Assembly: GCF_015687155.1 (NCBI RefSeq)
Contig: NZ_JADPQF010000001.1
Coordinates: forward strand, 1-64,000
Length of the DNA stretch: 64,000 nucleotides
Direction: 5' to 3'
DNA from: Aliikangiella sp. G2MR2-5
GTDB taxonomy: Bacteria > Pseudomonadota > Gammaproteobacteria > Enterobacterales > Kangiellaceae
A program made the position numbers and the translations under genes. Shown one piece after another: positions 43,533-52,302 of this stretch. The notes beneath the pieces are model-generated. The model had not been told where the DNA came from and did no database searches. It saw only the letters and a list, made by a program, of their open reading frames with translations. Within the stretch, counting starts at the first letter, position 1. Every line of letters starts with the position of its first letter.

Positions 43533-45272
43533 ATGGTAGAGAAAAAACAAGAAAAATTTATTAGTATCAAGGATAAGCTGGTTTCACTAAATACGAAGTT
43601 GATCGCAGGAATTGTCTTTGTTTTACTATTAAGCACAGCCGTTCTCTTTTATCTGAGCATCGAAAAAGCTTTCGAGAAAATTCAACTTCGAATAGAGCAA
43701 AACCAACTACGAAAAGGCATGACTCTCATTCGCAATAACGCGATTGCGACCAAAGGGATGGCAGAGGACAATGCGTTTACAGCCGTCAGTGAACTTGTGA
43801 CTAGCACCGTAATGCAAGATTCCGAAATTATTTATGGAGAGTTTATCAGTGTAGATGGTGATGTCTGGGTTGATTTTGTTGAGAAGCACGAAGGCAGTAT
43901 CGATACCTATGCTCTTGAGCTTAAAAAAATTGAATTGCGAAAGTGGTCCGTAAAACAAACTAAAGCAGAGTACCATCTATTTGATGTGGCAGGACTTCAA
44001 CTTGTAGAATTTGCGTCACCGGTTAAAAATGAGTTTGGTCGACTTGGTACTATTCGGTTTGGGTTTGACTCTAAAAGCACGCTTTCTGAAATTGATAATG
44101 AACGCAATAAATTTCTCTATCGCATTTATACGGGATTCATCGCTCTTCTAATGGTGGGATTAGGTGTTTTGTTTGTAGGCATGAGAAAGAGCATGGCTCA
44201 GGCATTGAGTATCACGTCCCCGTTAGAGGAACTAACTAATGCAGCAAAAATAATTGCCGGAGGAAACTATCAAACTAAAATTGAAATTTCTTCGAGTGAT
44301 GAAATAGGTTTGCTGGCCGAAAATTTTGAGTCAATGCGTAAAGTGATAAAGGAATATACCGACGAACTCGAGAACAAAGTTAGAGAAAGAACTGCAATGC
44401 TAGAAGCTGCCCAGAAAGAAGCACTCGACAATGCACATCAAGCAGGGATGGCCGAGATGGCGACTGGAACCCTGCATAATGTTGGGAATGTTCTGAATAG
44501 CGTAGTTACATCTGCGACAATGGTTAGTCAGGGCGTTTCGTCTATGAGTCTTACAAAGTTAAATGACGCTAACGATCTGTTAAAACAACATCTTGCCAAC
44601 CTGGAAGACTTTATCCTTAATAATCCTAAAGGGCCAATGCTATTGGAGTACTTTATTCAACTCGGGGATTCGCTGATTGAAGAAAGGGAGTTTGTCATTC
44701 AGCATCTTGTAAGGATGCAGGAAAAGCTGGATGTGATTGCTAATGCCATAGCCGCACAGCAAAGTTATGCAAGTGCTTCTATTGGGCATAGAGCAGAAAT
44801 TGAGCTTGGAAAAGTGATTGATGATGTGTTGGCTATAAATGCCGGTGGAATTGCCAAACACAAAATACAGGTGAGTAAACAGCTCGAATATGAAGGCGTG
44901 TTGATGCTTGATAAAAATAAGGTCATGCAAGTTCTCGTTAACCTGATTACCAATGCTATCTACGCGATGAAAAGCAATCCACCTGAAATGCCCAGAACAT
45001 TAACTATTAGGCTTTGGCACGATACTCAGGATGGCTGTATTATCCTGAGTGTTAAAGACTCCGGGTGTGGAGTGAAGGCGGAAGAGCAGAAGAAAATATT
45101 CAGTTATGGCTACACAACCAAGAAAGATGGGCATGGTTTTGGTCTGCATAGTAGCGCAAATTTTATGACCGAAATGGGCGGAAACCTGCAAATGGAAAGC
45201 AAAGGAGAAAATAAAGGTGCCTGCTTCATTCTCTCTTTTCCCGATAGTGCGCAAGCTATACTCAGACAGTAA
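43533..45272 (+). CDS. Membrane HAMP histidine kinase, paralogous sensor domain
   Basis: A 579-residue kinase starting at ATG 43533 after AAGGAG. Two membrane helices (about 17-38 and 188-210) flank a periplasmic sensor with KGMAEDNAFTAVSELVTSTV, closely matching the CheA-like kinase at 35446. HAMP follows (about 212-270). A kinase core has His315 in GTLHNVGNVLNSV, an atypical H-box seen in some delta/gamma kinases, with a long helical insert. The ATPase has NLITNAIYAMK, DSGCGV and KKDGHGFGLHSSA. The gene starts 22 bp after the hybrid kinase stop, so the two are probably one transcript. Confidence 0.9.
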   Translation: MVEKKQEKFISIKDKLVSLNTKLIAGIVFVLLLSTAVLFYLSIEKAFEKIQLRIEQNQLRKGMTLIRNNAIATKGMAEDNAFTAVSELVTSTVMQDSEIIYGEFISVDGDVWVDFVEKHEGSIDTYALELKKIELRKWSVKQTKAEYHLFDVAGLQLVEFASPVKNEFGRLGTIRFGFDSKSTLSEIDNERNKFLYRIYTGFIALLMVGLGVLFVGMRKSMAQALSITSPLEELTNAAKIIAGGNYQTKIEISSSDEIGLLAENFESMRKVIKEYTDELENKVRERTAMLEAAQKEALDNAHQAGMAEMATGTLHNVGNVLNSVVTSATMVSQGVSSMSLTKLNDANDLLKQHLANLEDFILNNPKGPMLLEYFIQLGDSLIEEREFVIQHLVRMQEKLDVIANAIAAQQSYASASIGHRAEIELGKVIDDVLAINAGGIAKHKIQVSKQLEYEGVLMLDKNKVMQVLVNLITNAIYAMKSNPPEMPRTLTIRLWHDTQDGCIILSVKDSGCGVKAEEQKKIFSYGYTTKKDGHGFGLHSSANFMTEMGGNLQMESKGENKGACFILSFPDSAQAILRQ

Positions 45273-45682
45273 GCTGGTTGTTGTTTAGCCAACTATGAGG
45301 TTAGATAAAGTTTGCTCCCTGTTAGAGGAGAGGCTCGCTTGTAATCTTTTCCAGAGATTTTTATATATCGTTGTTTTGCACTCTATTCCTTCATGAAGCC
45401 TCGTATTTAAATATTTCTTGTACAAGTTCTTCAAATTCCGGGTCCAGAATCCCTGCTTGTTCGAGCGCAGGAGGCCTATTTTGTGCTTCAGCACTCGATT
45501 TCGCTCAAAAATGGGTTTGGAGTTACCACAATTCGACACAACTTAAAGTATTACTTTAAGTTTGGTATATAACTTCCTGAAATAATGACTTATTCAAATA
45601 GCGACTAAAACCAGGTGCTTTTAAACTACTCTAAGTCTTTGTGAAATAAGCATTATTTCTGCTTTTTCGCACTTAATTTTCC
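45273..45682. other. Gene-free stretch before the dcw promoter, with a dyad and possible coding remnant
   Basis: No intact gene. On the minus strand a 37-codon open stretch without a start codon (45391-45504) reads PALEQAGILDPEFEELVQEI, which looks protein-like and may be the decayed 3' end of a gene. A perfect 11-bp inverted repeat lies at 45540-45562. Confidence 0.35.
45540..45562. promoter_or_regulatory. Perfect 11-bp inverted repeat
   Basis: AACTTAAAGTA and TACTTTAAGTT around a single central base. AT-rich, no T-run terminator character. It lies about 120 bp upstream of the mraZ -35 element and could be an operator. Confidence 0.35.
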
Positions 45683-45712
45683 TTGACAAAAGCAGGTTTC
45701 ACTACCTATAGT
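45683..45712 (+). promoter_or_regulatory. Sigma-70 promoter of the dcw cluster
   Basis: TTGACA (45683-45688), 18-bp spacer, TATAGT (45707-45712). This is the best consensus promoter in the window. It would start transcription near 45720, leaving a leader of about 130 nt. Confidence 0.8.
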
Positions 45713-45720
45713 GCATAGAA

Positions 45721-45755
45721 GTGGAGAAAAGTGTAGTTTTGTGCAATCTTGTGGT
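45721..45755 (+). promoter_or_regulatory. Probable MraZ operator: four GTG repeats at 10-bp period
   Basis: GTGGA, GTGTA, GTGCA and GTGGT begin at 45721, 45731, 45741 and 45751. MraZ of other bacteria represses its own operon by binding TGGG-type pentamers at 10-bp period near the promoter. A fifth GTGGA at 45781 is in the same phase. Position and spacing fit; the motif is degenerate. Confidence 0.6.
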
Positions 45756-45805
45756 CTATCAAGTCCAACAGAGGTAATTTGTGGATACTTGGTAAGCACA
45801 CAACC

Positions 45806-45828
45806 CGATCTGACTGATCATCAGATCG
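45806..45828 (+). promoter_or_regulatory. Hairpin in the mraZ leader
   Basis: CGATCTGA and TCAGATCG pair perfectly around a 7-nt loop. The hairpin ends 7 nt before AGGA, the likely mraZ ribosome-binding site, so it could affect initiation. Confidence 0.4.
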
Positions 45829-45849
45829 TCATTGCAGGATAAATATAAA

Positions 45850-46305
45850 GTGTTTCGTGGAGCCAATTCAATCAATCTAGACTCAAAAGGTCGTATAGCG
45901 ATACCAGCAAAGTATCGCGGCGGCATCGTTGAGTCTTGTGAATCGCACATGATAATCACTTGCGACCCTTACGATAACTGTCTGTTGATTTTTACATTGG
46001 AACACTGGGAATCAACTGAAGCCGATCTACAATCTCTCTCCAACTCAAAACCTCTCCACAGACGCTTAAAGCGTATTATGTTGGCTCATGCAACGGAAGT
46101 TGATATGGATGCCAGTGGTCGCCTGCTTATCCCAGGTGTACTAAGGGAAAGAGCCAATTTAAATAAAGAAGTCATGCTTATAGGCCAGGGTAAAACGTTT
46201 CAGCTCTGGAATGAAGCAGAATGGAATCGATTGACTGAAGAGGATCTGGAAGTGCTTTCGAGCGACGAACTGGATTCTGACGAACTACCTGATCTCTACT
46301 ACTAG
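45850..46305 (+). CDS. mraZ: Transcriptional regulator MraZ
   Basis: A 151-residue double AbrB-type DNA-binding protein that assembles into a ring and represses the dcw operon. Start GTG 45850 gives VFRGANSINLDSKGRIAIPAKYR, the standard N-terminus, with AGGA (45836-45839) upstream; an earlier TTG 45832 adds six atypical residues. The two repeats are at about 5-50 and 78-125 (ATEVDMDASGRLLIPGVLRERA). First gene of the cluster; the presumed operator is at 45721-45755. Confidence 0.95.
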   Translation: MFRGANSINLDSKGRIAIPAKYRGGIVESCESHMIITCDPYDNCLLIFTLEHWESTEADLQSLSNSKPLHRRLKRIMLAHATEVDMDASGRLLIPGVLRERANLNKEVMLIGQGKTFQLWNEAEWNRLTEEDLEVLSSDELDSDELPDLYY

Positions 46306-46308
46306 GCT

Positions 46309-47250
46309 ATGCAAACACAAAAAGAACATATTACTGTCTTACTCCACGAGGCAGTGGATGGCTTAAATATTAAGCCGGATGGAGTCTATGTCGACGGGAC
46401 TTTTGGCCGCGGAGGCCACAGTCGACTGATATTGGAAAAGCTGGGGAAAGATGGGCGATTAATTGCTATCGATAGAGATCCCCAGGCTGCAGAGTCTGCA
46501 AAGCAGCTAAAGGACGAATTGGCAGGTGATGAAAGGTTTGAATTTTTTCACCAGAACTTTGCCACAATTGAACCGCTCTTAGCACAGAAAGGTTTGATAG
46601 GTTTGGTCGATGGGATACTACTTGACTTAGGAGTTTCTTCGCCCCAACTGGATCAAGCGGAAAGAGGGTTTAGTTTTATTAAGGAAGGACCGCTAGATAT
46701 GAGGATGGATACTTCAAAAGGACAATCTGCTGCAGATTGGTTAGCAGTGGCCGAAGTAGAGGACATCCGTCGAGTATTGAAAGAGTTTGGTGAAGAGAAG
46801 TTTGCTACCCGGATCGCCAGAGCAATCGTAGAAAAGCGCCAAGAAGAAGTAATTACTTCAACTTTGCAGCTAGCAAAAATTATTGATGATGCTTGCCCTG
46901 TAAAGGATAAATTTAAGCATCCGGCGACAAGGAGCTTTCAAGCGATTCGAATATACATCAATGATGAACTTGGCGAGCTGGATAGAACATTAGAGGTCGC
47001 GCCGAGAGTCTTAGCCAAAGGAGGAAGGCTCTCGATAATAAGTTTTCACTCACTTGAAGATAGAAGAGTGAAGCGATTTATCAGACAGAAATCCAAAGGT
47101 GACGCTTTCCCAAAAGGGTTGCCGGTAATGGATAGTGAGCTTAACCGAGAATTAAAGAGTATTGGAAAAGCGATTAAAGCTAGCAAGACAGAAGTTGAGC
47201 TCAATCCAAGGTCGAGAAGTGCGGTTTTAAGAATAGCCGAAAAAATTTGA
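46309..47250 (+). CDS. rsmH: 16S rRNA (cytosine1402-N4)-methyltransferase
   Basis: A 313-residue SAM enzyme methylating N4 of C1402 in 16S rRNA, complementing RsmI, which acts on the same nucleotide and is also in this window. Motifs: [10 protein letters not shown] near the start, [13 protein letters not shown] (about 31-43), [26 protein letters not shown] and [12 protein letters not shown]. It begins 3 bp after mraZ. Confidence 0.96.
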   Translation: MQTQKEHITVLLHEAVDGLNIKPDGVYVDGTFGRGGHSRLILEKLGKDGRLIAIDRDPQAAESAKQLKDELAGDERFEFFHQNFATIEPLLAQKGLIGLVDGILLDLGVSSPQLDQAERGFSFIKEGPLDMRMDTSKGQSAADWLAVAEVEDIRRVLKEFGEEKFATRIARAIVEKRQEEVITSTLQLAKIIDDACPVKDKFKHPATRSFQAIRIYINDELGELDRTLEVAPRVLAKGGRLSIISFHSLEDRRVKRFIRQKSKGDAFPKGLPVMDSELNRELKSIGKAIKASKTEVELNPRSRSAVLRIAEKI

Positions 47251-47301
47251 AGAATTTGATTTTCTCTTGTCTAGAAAAAATGAAAAGGAAGTAAACAAAT
47301 A

Positions 47302-47640
47302 ATGACAGCAAAGAAAGATAAAAAATCCGGAAGCCAGGCACCTTCATTATTGAAGGCGTTGGTGCAGGATATTTTTGTCCGTCATTTTTACGTGACTTTG
47401 CTAGCTATTTTGGTGGTTGCTTCCGGTATGCAATTAGCACATACCAGTCATGACTCCAGGCGGCTTACCGCAATGTTACAAGCAGAGAAGCAGGAGCAAA
47501 GAGATCTTCAAATTCAGTGGGACTCCTTGCGTCTTGAGCTTACTGCGCTATCTGAAGCGGCCCGAATTTCAACTAAAGCAAAAACAACATTGGGGATGAA
47601 GGAAGTCACAATACAGGATGAAAAGGTGATTTCATTATGA
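47302..47640 (+). CDS. ftsL: Cell division protein FtsL
   Basis: A 112-residue bitopic membrane protein of the FtsQLB complex. It has a short cytoplasmic tail (to about 28), one membrane span (about 33-52, YVTLLAILVVASGMQLA), then a periplasmic leucine-zipper-like coiled coil (about 58-100). Sequence is weakly conserved, but size, topology and position between rsmH and ftsI are diagnostic. The stop overlaps the ftsI start by 4 bp. Confidence 0.92.
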   Translation: MTAKKDKKSGSQAPSLLKALVQDIFVRHFYVTLLAILVVASGMQLAHTSHDSRRLTAMLQAEKQEQRDLQIQWDSLRLELTALSEAARISTKAKTTLGMKEVTIQDEKVISL

Positions 47641-49397
47641 GTAAAGCTCGGCAATCAAATCAGGCCAGAAAACCAAATCGTGTGCCAACCGGTACAGGAC
47701 GGTTTTTTGTCTTGATGTCATTGCTTTCTCTGGGATTCATCGCTGTCTTTGTGCGTGCGGCCTATTTGCAGGTAGATAAAGCAGAAGTACTCATTGGTAA
47801 GTCTGATTCTCGCAGTGTTCGCGACAAAAGTATTGTTACTCATCGCGGGCGAATTCTCGATAGAAATGGTGTGGAATTAGCGGTGAGTGTTCCGGTGAAG
47901 TCGGTATGGATGGATGTTACCGAGGTAATGAAAAGATCGCCAACTCTGGCTGAAAATGACTGGAACAAGTTGGCTCTGATAGCTAAGAAGTCAGCTAAAG
48001 AGTTTAAACAGTGGATTGTAAAAAGAAAAGGAAGACAATTTGTCTGGGTAGCCCGACATCTGGATCCAAGTACTTCTGCTGTTGTCAAAACTCTGGACTT
48101 GCCTGGCGTTTATCTGCGAGATGAATTTCGCAGATATTACCCTTCTGCCGAGATTACTGCGCATCTGGTTGGTTTTACCGATATCGATGACAAAGGCAGA
48201 GAAGGATTGGAGCGAGCCTATGATGACTACTTAAGCGGGAAGAACGGGAAAGAGAAAGTCAGGTTGGATTTGCAAAGGCGCGTCATTGAAAAACAGGAAG
48301 TGATTGAAGAGGCAGAAAAAGGAGAGGATCTGCAACTCAGTATTGATAGTCGAATTCAGGCTCTCGCATACAAAGCACTTAAAACAGCAGTATTGAAACA
48401 TCGTGCCAAGTCGGGCTCATTGGTCATGCTTGATGTTAACACTGGTGAGGTCCTGGCTTTGATCAGTCAACCAGCGTACAACCCGAACAGGTTTGATTCG
48501 CGTAAGCCTAACGTCACCAGAAATTCGGCCTTTGTTGATAGCTTCGAACCAGGTTCTACAGCAAAACCATTTACCGTGGCGAGTGCTCTGGAAGCGGGGG
48601 TTGTTAAACCGGACACGGTAATTGATACCAGAAGAATTAAATATAATGGACACTGGGTGAAAGATATTGCTTACCACCGTTCTCTGGATGTAACTGGAAT
48701 CTTACAAAAGTCGAGTAATGTGGGCGTTGCAAAGTTAGCCCATATGATGAGTGACGAGGAATTTTTATACAGCTTTCATCAGGTTGGTTTTGGTACAGAT
48801 ACTGGAAGTGGCTTTCCAGGAGAAAGTTCAGGGCTGTTTAACATTCGCGACAATTGGAGTGATGTTGAAAAAGCTGTACTGGCTTATGGATATGGATTCA
48901 GAGTAACCCCTGTGCAACTTGCTCAGGCATACGCCGTTTTGGGTGCTAAAGGAATAAAGCGTCCGCTGACGCTTGTGAAACAGAATTCAACTCCACAGGG
49001 TGAGAAAGTGCTCTCTAGCAGAGTCAGTCAACAAGTTATAAATATGATGGAAACAGTGGTCAGTGAAGAAGGGAGTGGTAAACGAGCCCAGGTCGACGGC
49101 TATCGAATTGCCGGTAAAACAGGCACTGCCCGTAAGGCAGAGAATGGCGGTTACGGGGATCAATATACTGTATTTTTTGCAGGAATCGCTCCAGTTAGCG
49201 ATCCCAAAATTGCAATGGTAATTTTCGTTGATGAACCTCAAAGTGAGGATTACTACGGTGGCCAGGTAGCTGCACCTGTTTTTGCAAGAGTTGCTGCAGA
49301 GTCTTTAAGACTTCTTAACGTGAAGCCAGACCGAACGGAAGTTATTGCTAACCGCGAAGTAAAGAAGCAAGTTCGATTGGAGAAGGCCAATGGTTAA
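47637..49397 (+). CDS. ftsI: Septal peptidoglycan transpeptidase PBP3
   Basis: A 586-residue class B penicillin-binding protein that cross-links septal peptidoglycan with FtsW. One N-terminal membrane helix (about 25-46), dimerisation domain (about 65-220) and transpeptidase domain (about 255-560). Active-site motifs: SxxK as FEPGSTAKPF, SxN as KSSNVG, KTG as AGKTGTARK. It overlaps ftsL (4 bp) and murE (8 bp). Confidence 0.96.
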   Translation: MSKARQSNQARKPNRVPTGTGRFFVLMSLLSLGFIAVFVRAAYLQVDKAEVLIGKSDSRSVRDKSIVTHRGRILDRNGVELAVSVPVKSVWMDVTEVMKRSPTLAENDWNKLALIAKKSAKEFKQWIVKRKGRQFVWVARHLDPSTSAVVKTLDLPGVYLRDEFRRYYPSAEITAHLVGFTDIDDKGREGLERAYDDYLSGKNGKEKVRLDLQRRVIEKQEVIEEAEKGEDLQLSIDSRIQALAYKALKTAVLKHRAKSGSLVMLDVNTGEVLALISQPAYNPNRFDSRKPNVTRNSAFVDSFEPGSTAKPFTVASALEAGVVKPDTVIDTRRIKYNGHWVKDIAYHRSLDVTGILQKSSNVGVAKLAHMMSDEEFLYSFHQVGFGTDTGSGFPGESSGLFNIRDNWSDVEKAVLAYGYGFRVTPVQLAQAYAVLGAKGIKRPLTLVKQNSTPQGEKVLSSRVSQQVINMMETVVSEEGSGKRAQVDGYRIAGKTGTARKAENGGYGDQYTVFFAGIAPVSDPKIAMVIFVDEPQSEDYYGGQVAAPVFARVAAESLRLLNVKPDRTEVIANREVKKQVRLEKANG

Positions 49398-50916
49398 TCC
49401 AATCTTAAAAGACATACTTGTGGATCTGGTTGATACTGATTTCAACGAGGAATATCTTTCACAACCTGTTGGCGAAATGAAACTTGATAGTAGAAAGATT
49501 ACCAACGGTGATACTTTTATTGCTGTTAAAGGATTTGCAACTGACGGGCGACAGTTCATTGAGAAGGCATTCCAGCAGGGGGCGACTCTAGTCATTGCTG
49601 AAAGCCAGGATAATTTGGAGTTTTGCGAAAAACTGGCGTTAGCCAGTGAAGACTATTTAGAAAAAATAGTCTGGATAAATAATCTGAAAGGACAATTAAG
49701 CAAACTGGCTGCAAATTACTATCATAACCCGTCATATTCACTCAAAGTAATCGGGGTGACCGGTACTAACGGAAAAACCAGTTGTAGCTATCTTATTGCC
49801 AAAACCCTCCAACAACTGCATTTTGAGTGTTATTTACTTGGAACCTTGGGGGTTGGACAGACCAATCAACTACAGTCGACAGAAACAACGACCACGGATC
49901 CGATTACGATGCAGAGAGTATTAGCTGAAGCGCTAGATGCTGGAGCCCAGTTTGCATCAATGGAAATTTCGTCGCATGGAATTGATCAAGGAAGAGCTCA
50001 AGCTGTTAAGTTAAGAACAGCTGTATTTACTAACCTGACTCGAGATCACCTGGATTATCATGGAACAATGGAAAGTTATGGTGAAGCCAAACGAAAACTT
50101 TTTCTCCTGCCAGATTTGGAAAATGCTGTAATAAATATGGATGATAAATTTGGACGTAAGTTGGCTAAAGACGAAAGTATCGTTGCAACAAAGTGGTTAA
50201 CAACAACTAAGTTGCCCACTTCGGGGTCAAATCTTAACCGTTGGATCTGGGCGGAAAATGTCGACTTTTCGCTAGCTGGAATTCAGGCCAAAATATATAC
50301 CCCATGGGGAAGTGGAGAGTTGGAATCACCTCTGATTGGTGCATTCAATTTATCTAACTTACTCATGGTGATTGCGACTTTGGGAAGTATTTTAAAGGAT
50401 GTGTATCCTGTTCTAAGTGCGCTGAAGAGAGTCAGATCTGCACCTGGAAGAATGGACAAAATTGGCGGTGAAGATACGCCGTTAGCAATAGTCGATTATG
50501 CGCATACGCCAGATGCACTGGAACAAACACTATTGGCAATTAGAGAGCATTGTGTAGGATTAATTTGGTGTGTATTTGGGTGCGGTGGCGATAGAGATTC
50601 CGGTAAAAGACCTCTAATGGCACGTATTGCTGAAAAGCTTGCTAATCGTGTTGTTGTTACTAATGACAATCCTCGTACAGAAAGTGTTGAGCAAATTAAG
50701 AACGATATTTTTACTGGTTTTAGAAAGCCCGAGAAAGCTGTTTTTATTGCGGACAGAGAAACCGCAATAAGAGAAACACTGGCAAAAGCTCAGGTTGGTG
50801 ATGCCGTGCTCATTGCCGGAAAAGGTCATGAAGATTACCAAATTATTGGTAAAGAAAAATTTCATTTAAGTGATCTGGACATTGCTACGAAAGCAATTGA
50901 GGAGATGCGTTCATGA
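49390..50916 (+). CDS. murE: UDP-MurNAc-L-Ala-D-Glu:meso-diaminopimelate ligase
   Basis: A 508-residue Mur ligase adding the third residue of the peptidoglycan stem. ATP site GVTGTNGKTSCSY (about 118-130), central TTTDPITMQRVL, and DNPR (in VVTNDNPRTES), the signature selecting meso-diaminopimelate over lysine. It overlaps ftsI and murF (4 bp). Confidence 0.96.
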   Translation: MVNPILKDILVDLVDTDFNEEYLSQPVGEMKLDSRKITNGDTFIAVKGFATDGRQFIEKAFQQGATLVIAESQDNLEFCEKLALASEDYLEKIVWINNLKGQLSKLAANYYHNPSYSLKVIGVTGTNGKTSCSYLIAKTLQQLHFECYLLGTLGVGQTNQLQSTETTTTDPITMQRVLAEALDAGAQFASMEISSHGIDQGRAQAVKLRTAVFTNLTRDHLDYHGTMESYGEAKRKLFLLPDLENAVINMDDKFGRKLAKDESIVATKWLTTTKLPTSGSNLNRWIWAENVDFSLAGIQAKIYTPWGSGELESPLIGAFNLSNLLMVIATLGSILKDVYPVLSALKRVRSAPGRMDKIGGEDTPLAIVDYAHTPDALEQTLLAIREHCVGLIWCVFGCGGDRDSGKRPLMARIAEKLANRVVVTNDNPRTESVEQIKNDIFTGFRKPEKAVFIADRETAIRETLAKAQVGDAVLIAGKGHEDYQIIGKEKFHLSDLDIATKAIEEMRS

Positions 50917-52301
50917 TCCGGTCTTCTCTTTCTGAAATATCTAACGCTATTGGCGGCTCTTTGATCAAAGGTGACGCAATGGTAGAGCGAGTAGTAACCG
51001 ATAGCCGAGCTTCTTGTGATGGCGGATTGTTTGTCGCGCTAAAAGGACCGCACTTTGACGCACATAACTTTCTGCCTCAGGTTGTTGAGCAGGGAGTCGA
51101 AGGCATTGTCGTTGAGCAAGAATCGATGCTGGATATTCCACAGATAATAGTGAAAGACAGCAGGCGAGCCTTGGGAGCAATTGCCAAATTCAATCGAGAG
51201 AAACTTGGCGCAAAAATAATTTCCGTTACCGGAAGCAGTGGTAAAACAACAGTAAAGGAAATGATCGCTTCTATCCTACAAAAAAAGGGTAAGGTTCTGG
51301 CGACAAGAGGAAACTTTAATAATGAAATTGGCGCGCCTATTACTTTGCTCGAGATGGATGAGACTCATGATTTCGGGGTTATTGAATTAGGTGCAAATCA
51401 TGCGGGTGAAATTGCCTATACCGCATCAATAGCGCAACCACATGTAGCGATGATAAATAATGTTGCTGCCGCGCATCTGGAGGGATTTGGTGACCTTTAT
51501 GGTGTTGCCAGGGCCAAGGGAGAAATCTACGGTGAATTATCTCCAGAAGGTTTTGCTGTAGTTAACCTTGATGACGATTTTGCCGAATACTGGTTAAAAA
51601 ATATTTATTCCAATGTCATTACATACTCGCGAGAAAAAGAGGCTGATGTTACGGCTAGCAACATAGTCATGAATGAAGAGCAATGTGCGCAGTTTGAATT
51701 GGGATATCGAGGTGAAACTCAACAAGTCACCTTGTCTCTCGCTGGCGAGCATAATGTTCTTAATGCATTGGCTGCAGCAAGTTGTGTACTGGCGTTGGGT
51801 GGCTCACTCAAAGATATTGCTATTGGACTTGCGCAATCTCCGGTGGTTTCCGGTCGTTTGATGACTGAGTATTTGGAAAATGGCTGCCGTATCATCGATG
51901 ACACTTACAATGCAAATCTTGACTCAATGAAGGCAGCAATTAAGTTTTTGTCCGCATTTAAAGGTCGCCGTGTATTGGTTATCGGTGATATGGCCGAACT
52001 TGGTGAGCTTGGTAGAGACTATCATGAAGAAATTGGACTGTTTGCAAAAGAACAAGGTATAGATGTTTTATATAGCTGTGGAGTACTCACTCGATTTTCA
52101 CAATCTGCATTTAGTGGGGAAGGTCAACACTTTTCGCACCAGATAAAATTAATAGAAGAACTAAAAAAAGAAGCGAAAGAAAATGTGACCATTCTGGTAA
52201 AAGGGTCACGTAGCGCGCATATGGAGAATGTGATATCTGCCTTAATGGATGACTCTGATAAACAGACTGGCGTGATCGCTTCCTCACAGGGGGAACAATA
52301 A
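50913..52301 (+). CDS. murF: UDP-MurNAc-tripeptide:D-Ala-D-Ala ligase
   Basis: A 462-residue ligase completing the UDP-MurNAc-pentapeptide. Motifs: [14 protein letters not shown] (about 105-118), [25 protein letters not shown] and [12 protein letters not shown]. It overlaps murE by 4 bp; mraY follows by 1 bp. Confidence 0.96.
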   Translation: MIRSSLSEISNAIGGSLIKGDAMVERVVTDSRASCDGGLFVALKGPHFDAHNFLPQVVEQGVEGIVVEQESMLDIPQIIVKDSRRALGAIAKFNREKLGAKIISVTGSSGKTTVKEMIASILQKKGKVLATRGNFNNEIGAPITLLEMDETHDFGVIELGANHAGEIAYTASIAQPHVAMINNVAAAHLEGFGDLYGVARAKGEIYGELSPEGFAVVNLDDDFAEYWLKNIYSNVITYSREKEADVTASNIVMNEEQCAQFELGYRGETQQVTLSLAGEHNVLNALAAASCVLALGGSLKDIAIGLAQSPVVSGRLMTEYLENGCRIIDDTYNANLDSMKAAIKFLSAFKGRRVLVIGDMAELGELGRDYHEEIGLFAKEQGIDVLYSCGVLTRFSQSAFSGEGQHFSHQIKLIEELKKEAKENVTILVKGSRSAHMENVISALMDDSDKQTGVIASSQGEQ

Positions 52302-52302
52302 A

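Noticed and set aside
45285-45539. Minus-strand 84-codon frame upstream of mraZ
   Set aside because: Basic, low-complexity translation with a GTG start and no ribosome-binding site; another frame of the same strand looks more protein-like.
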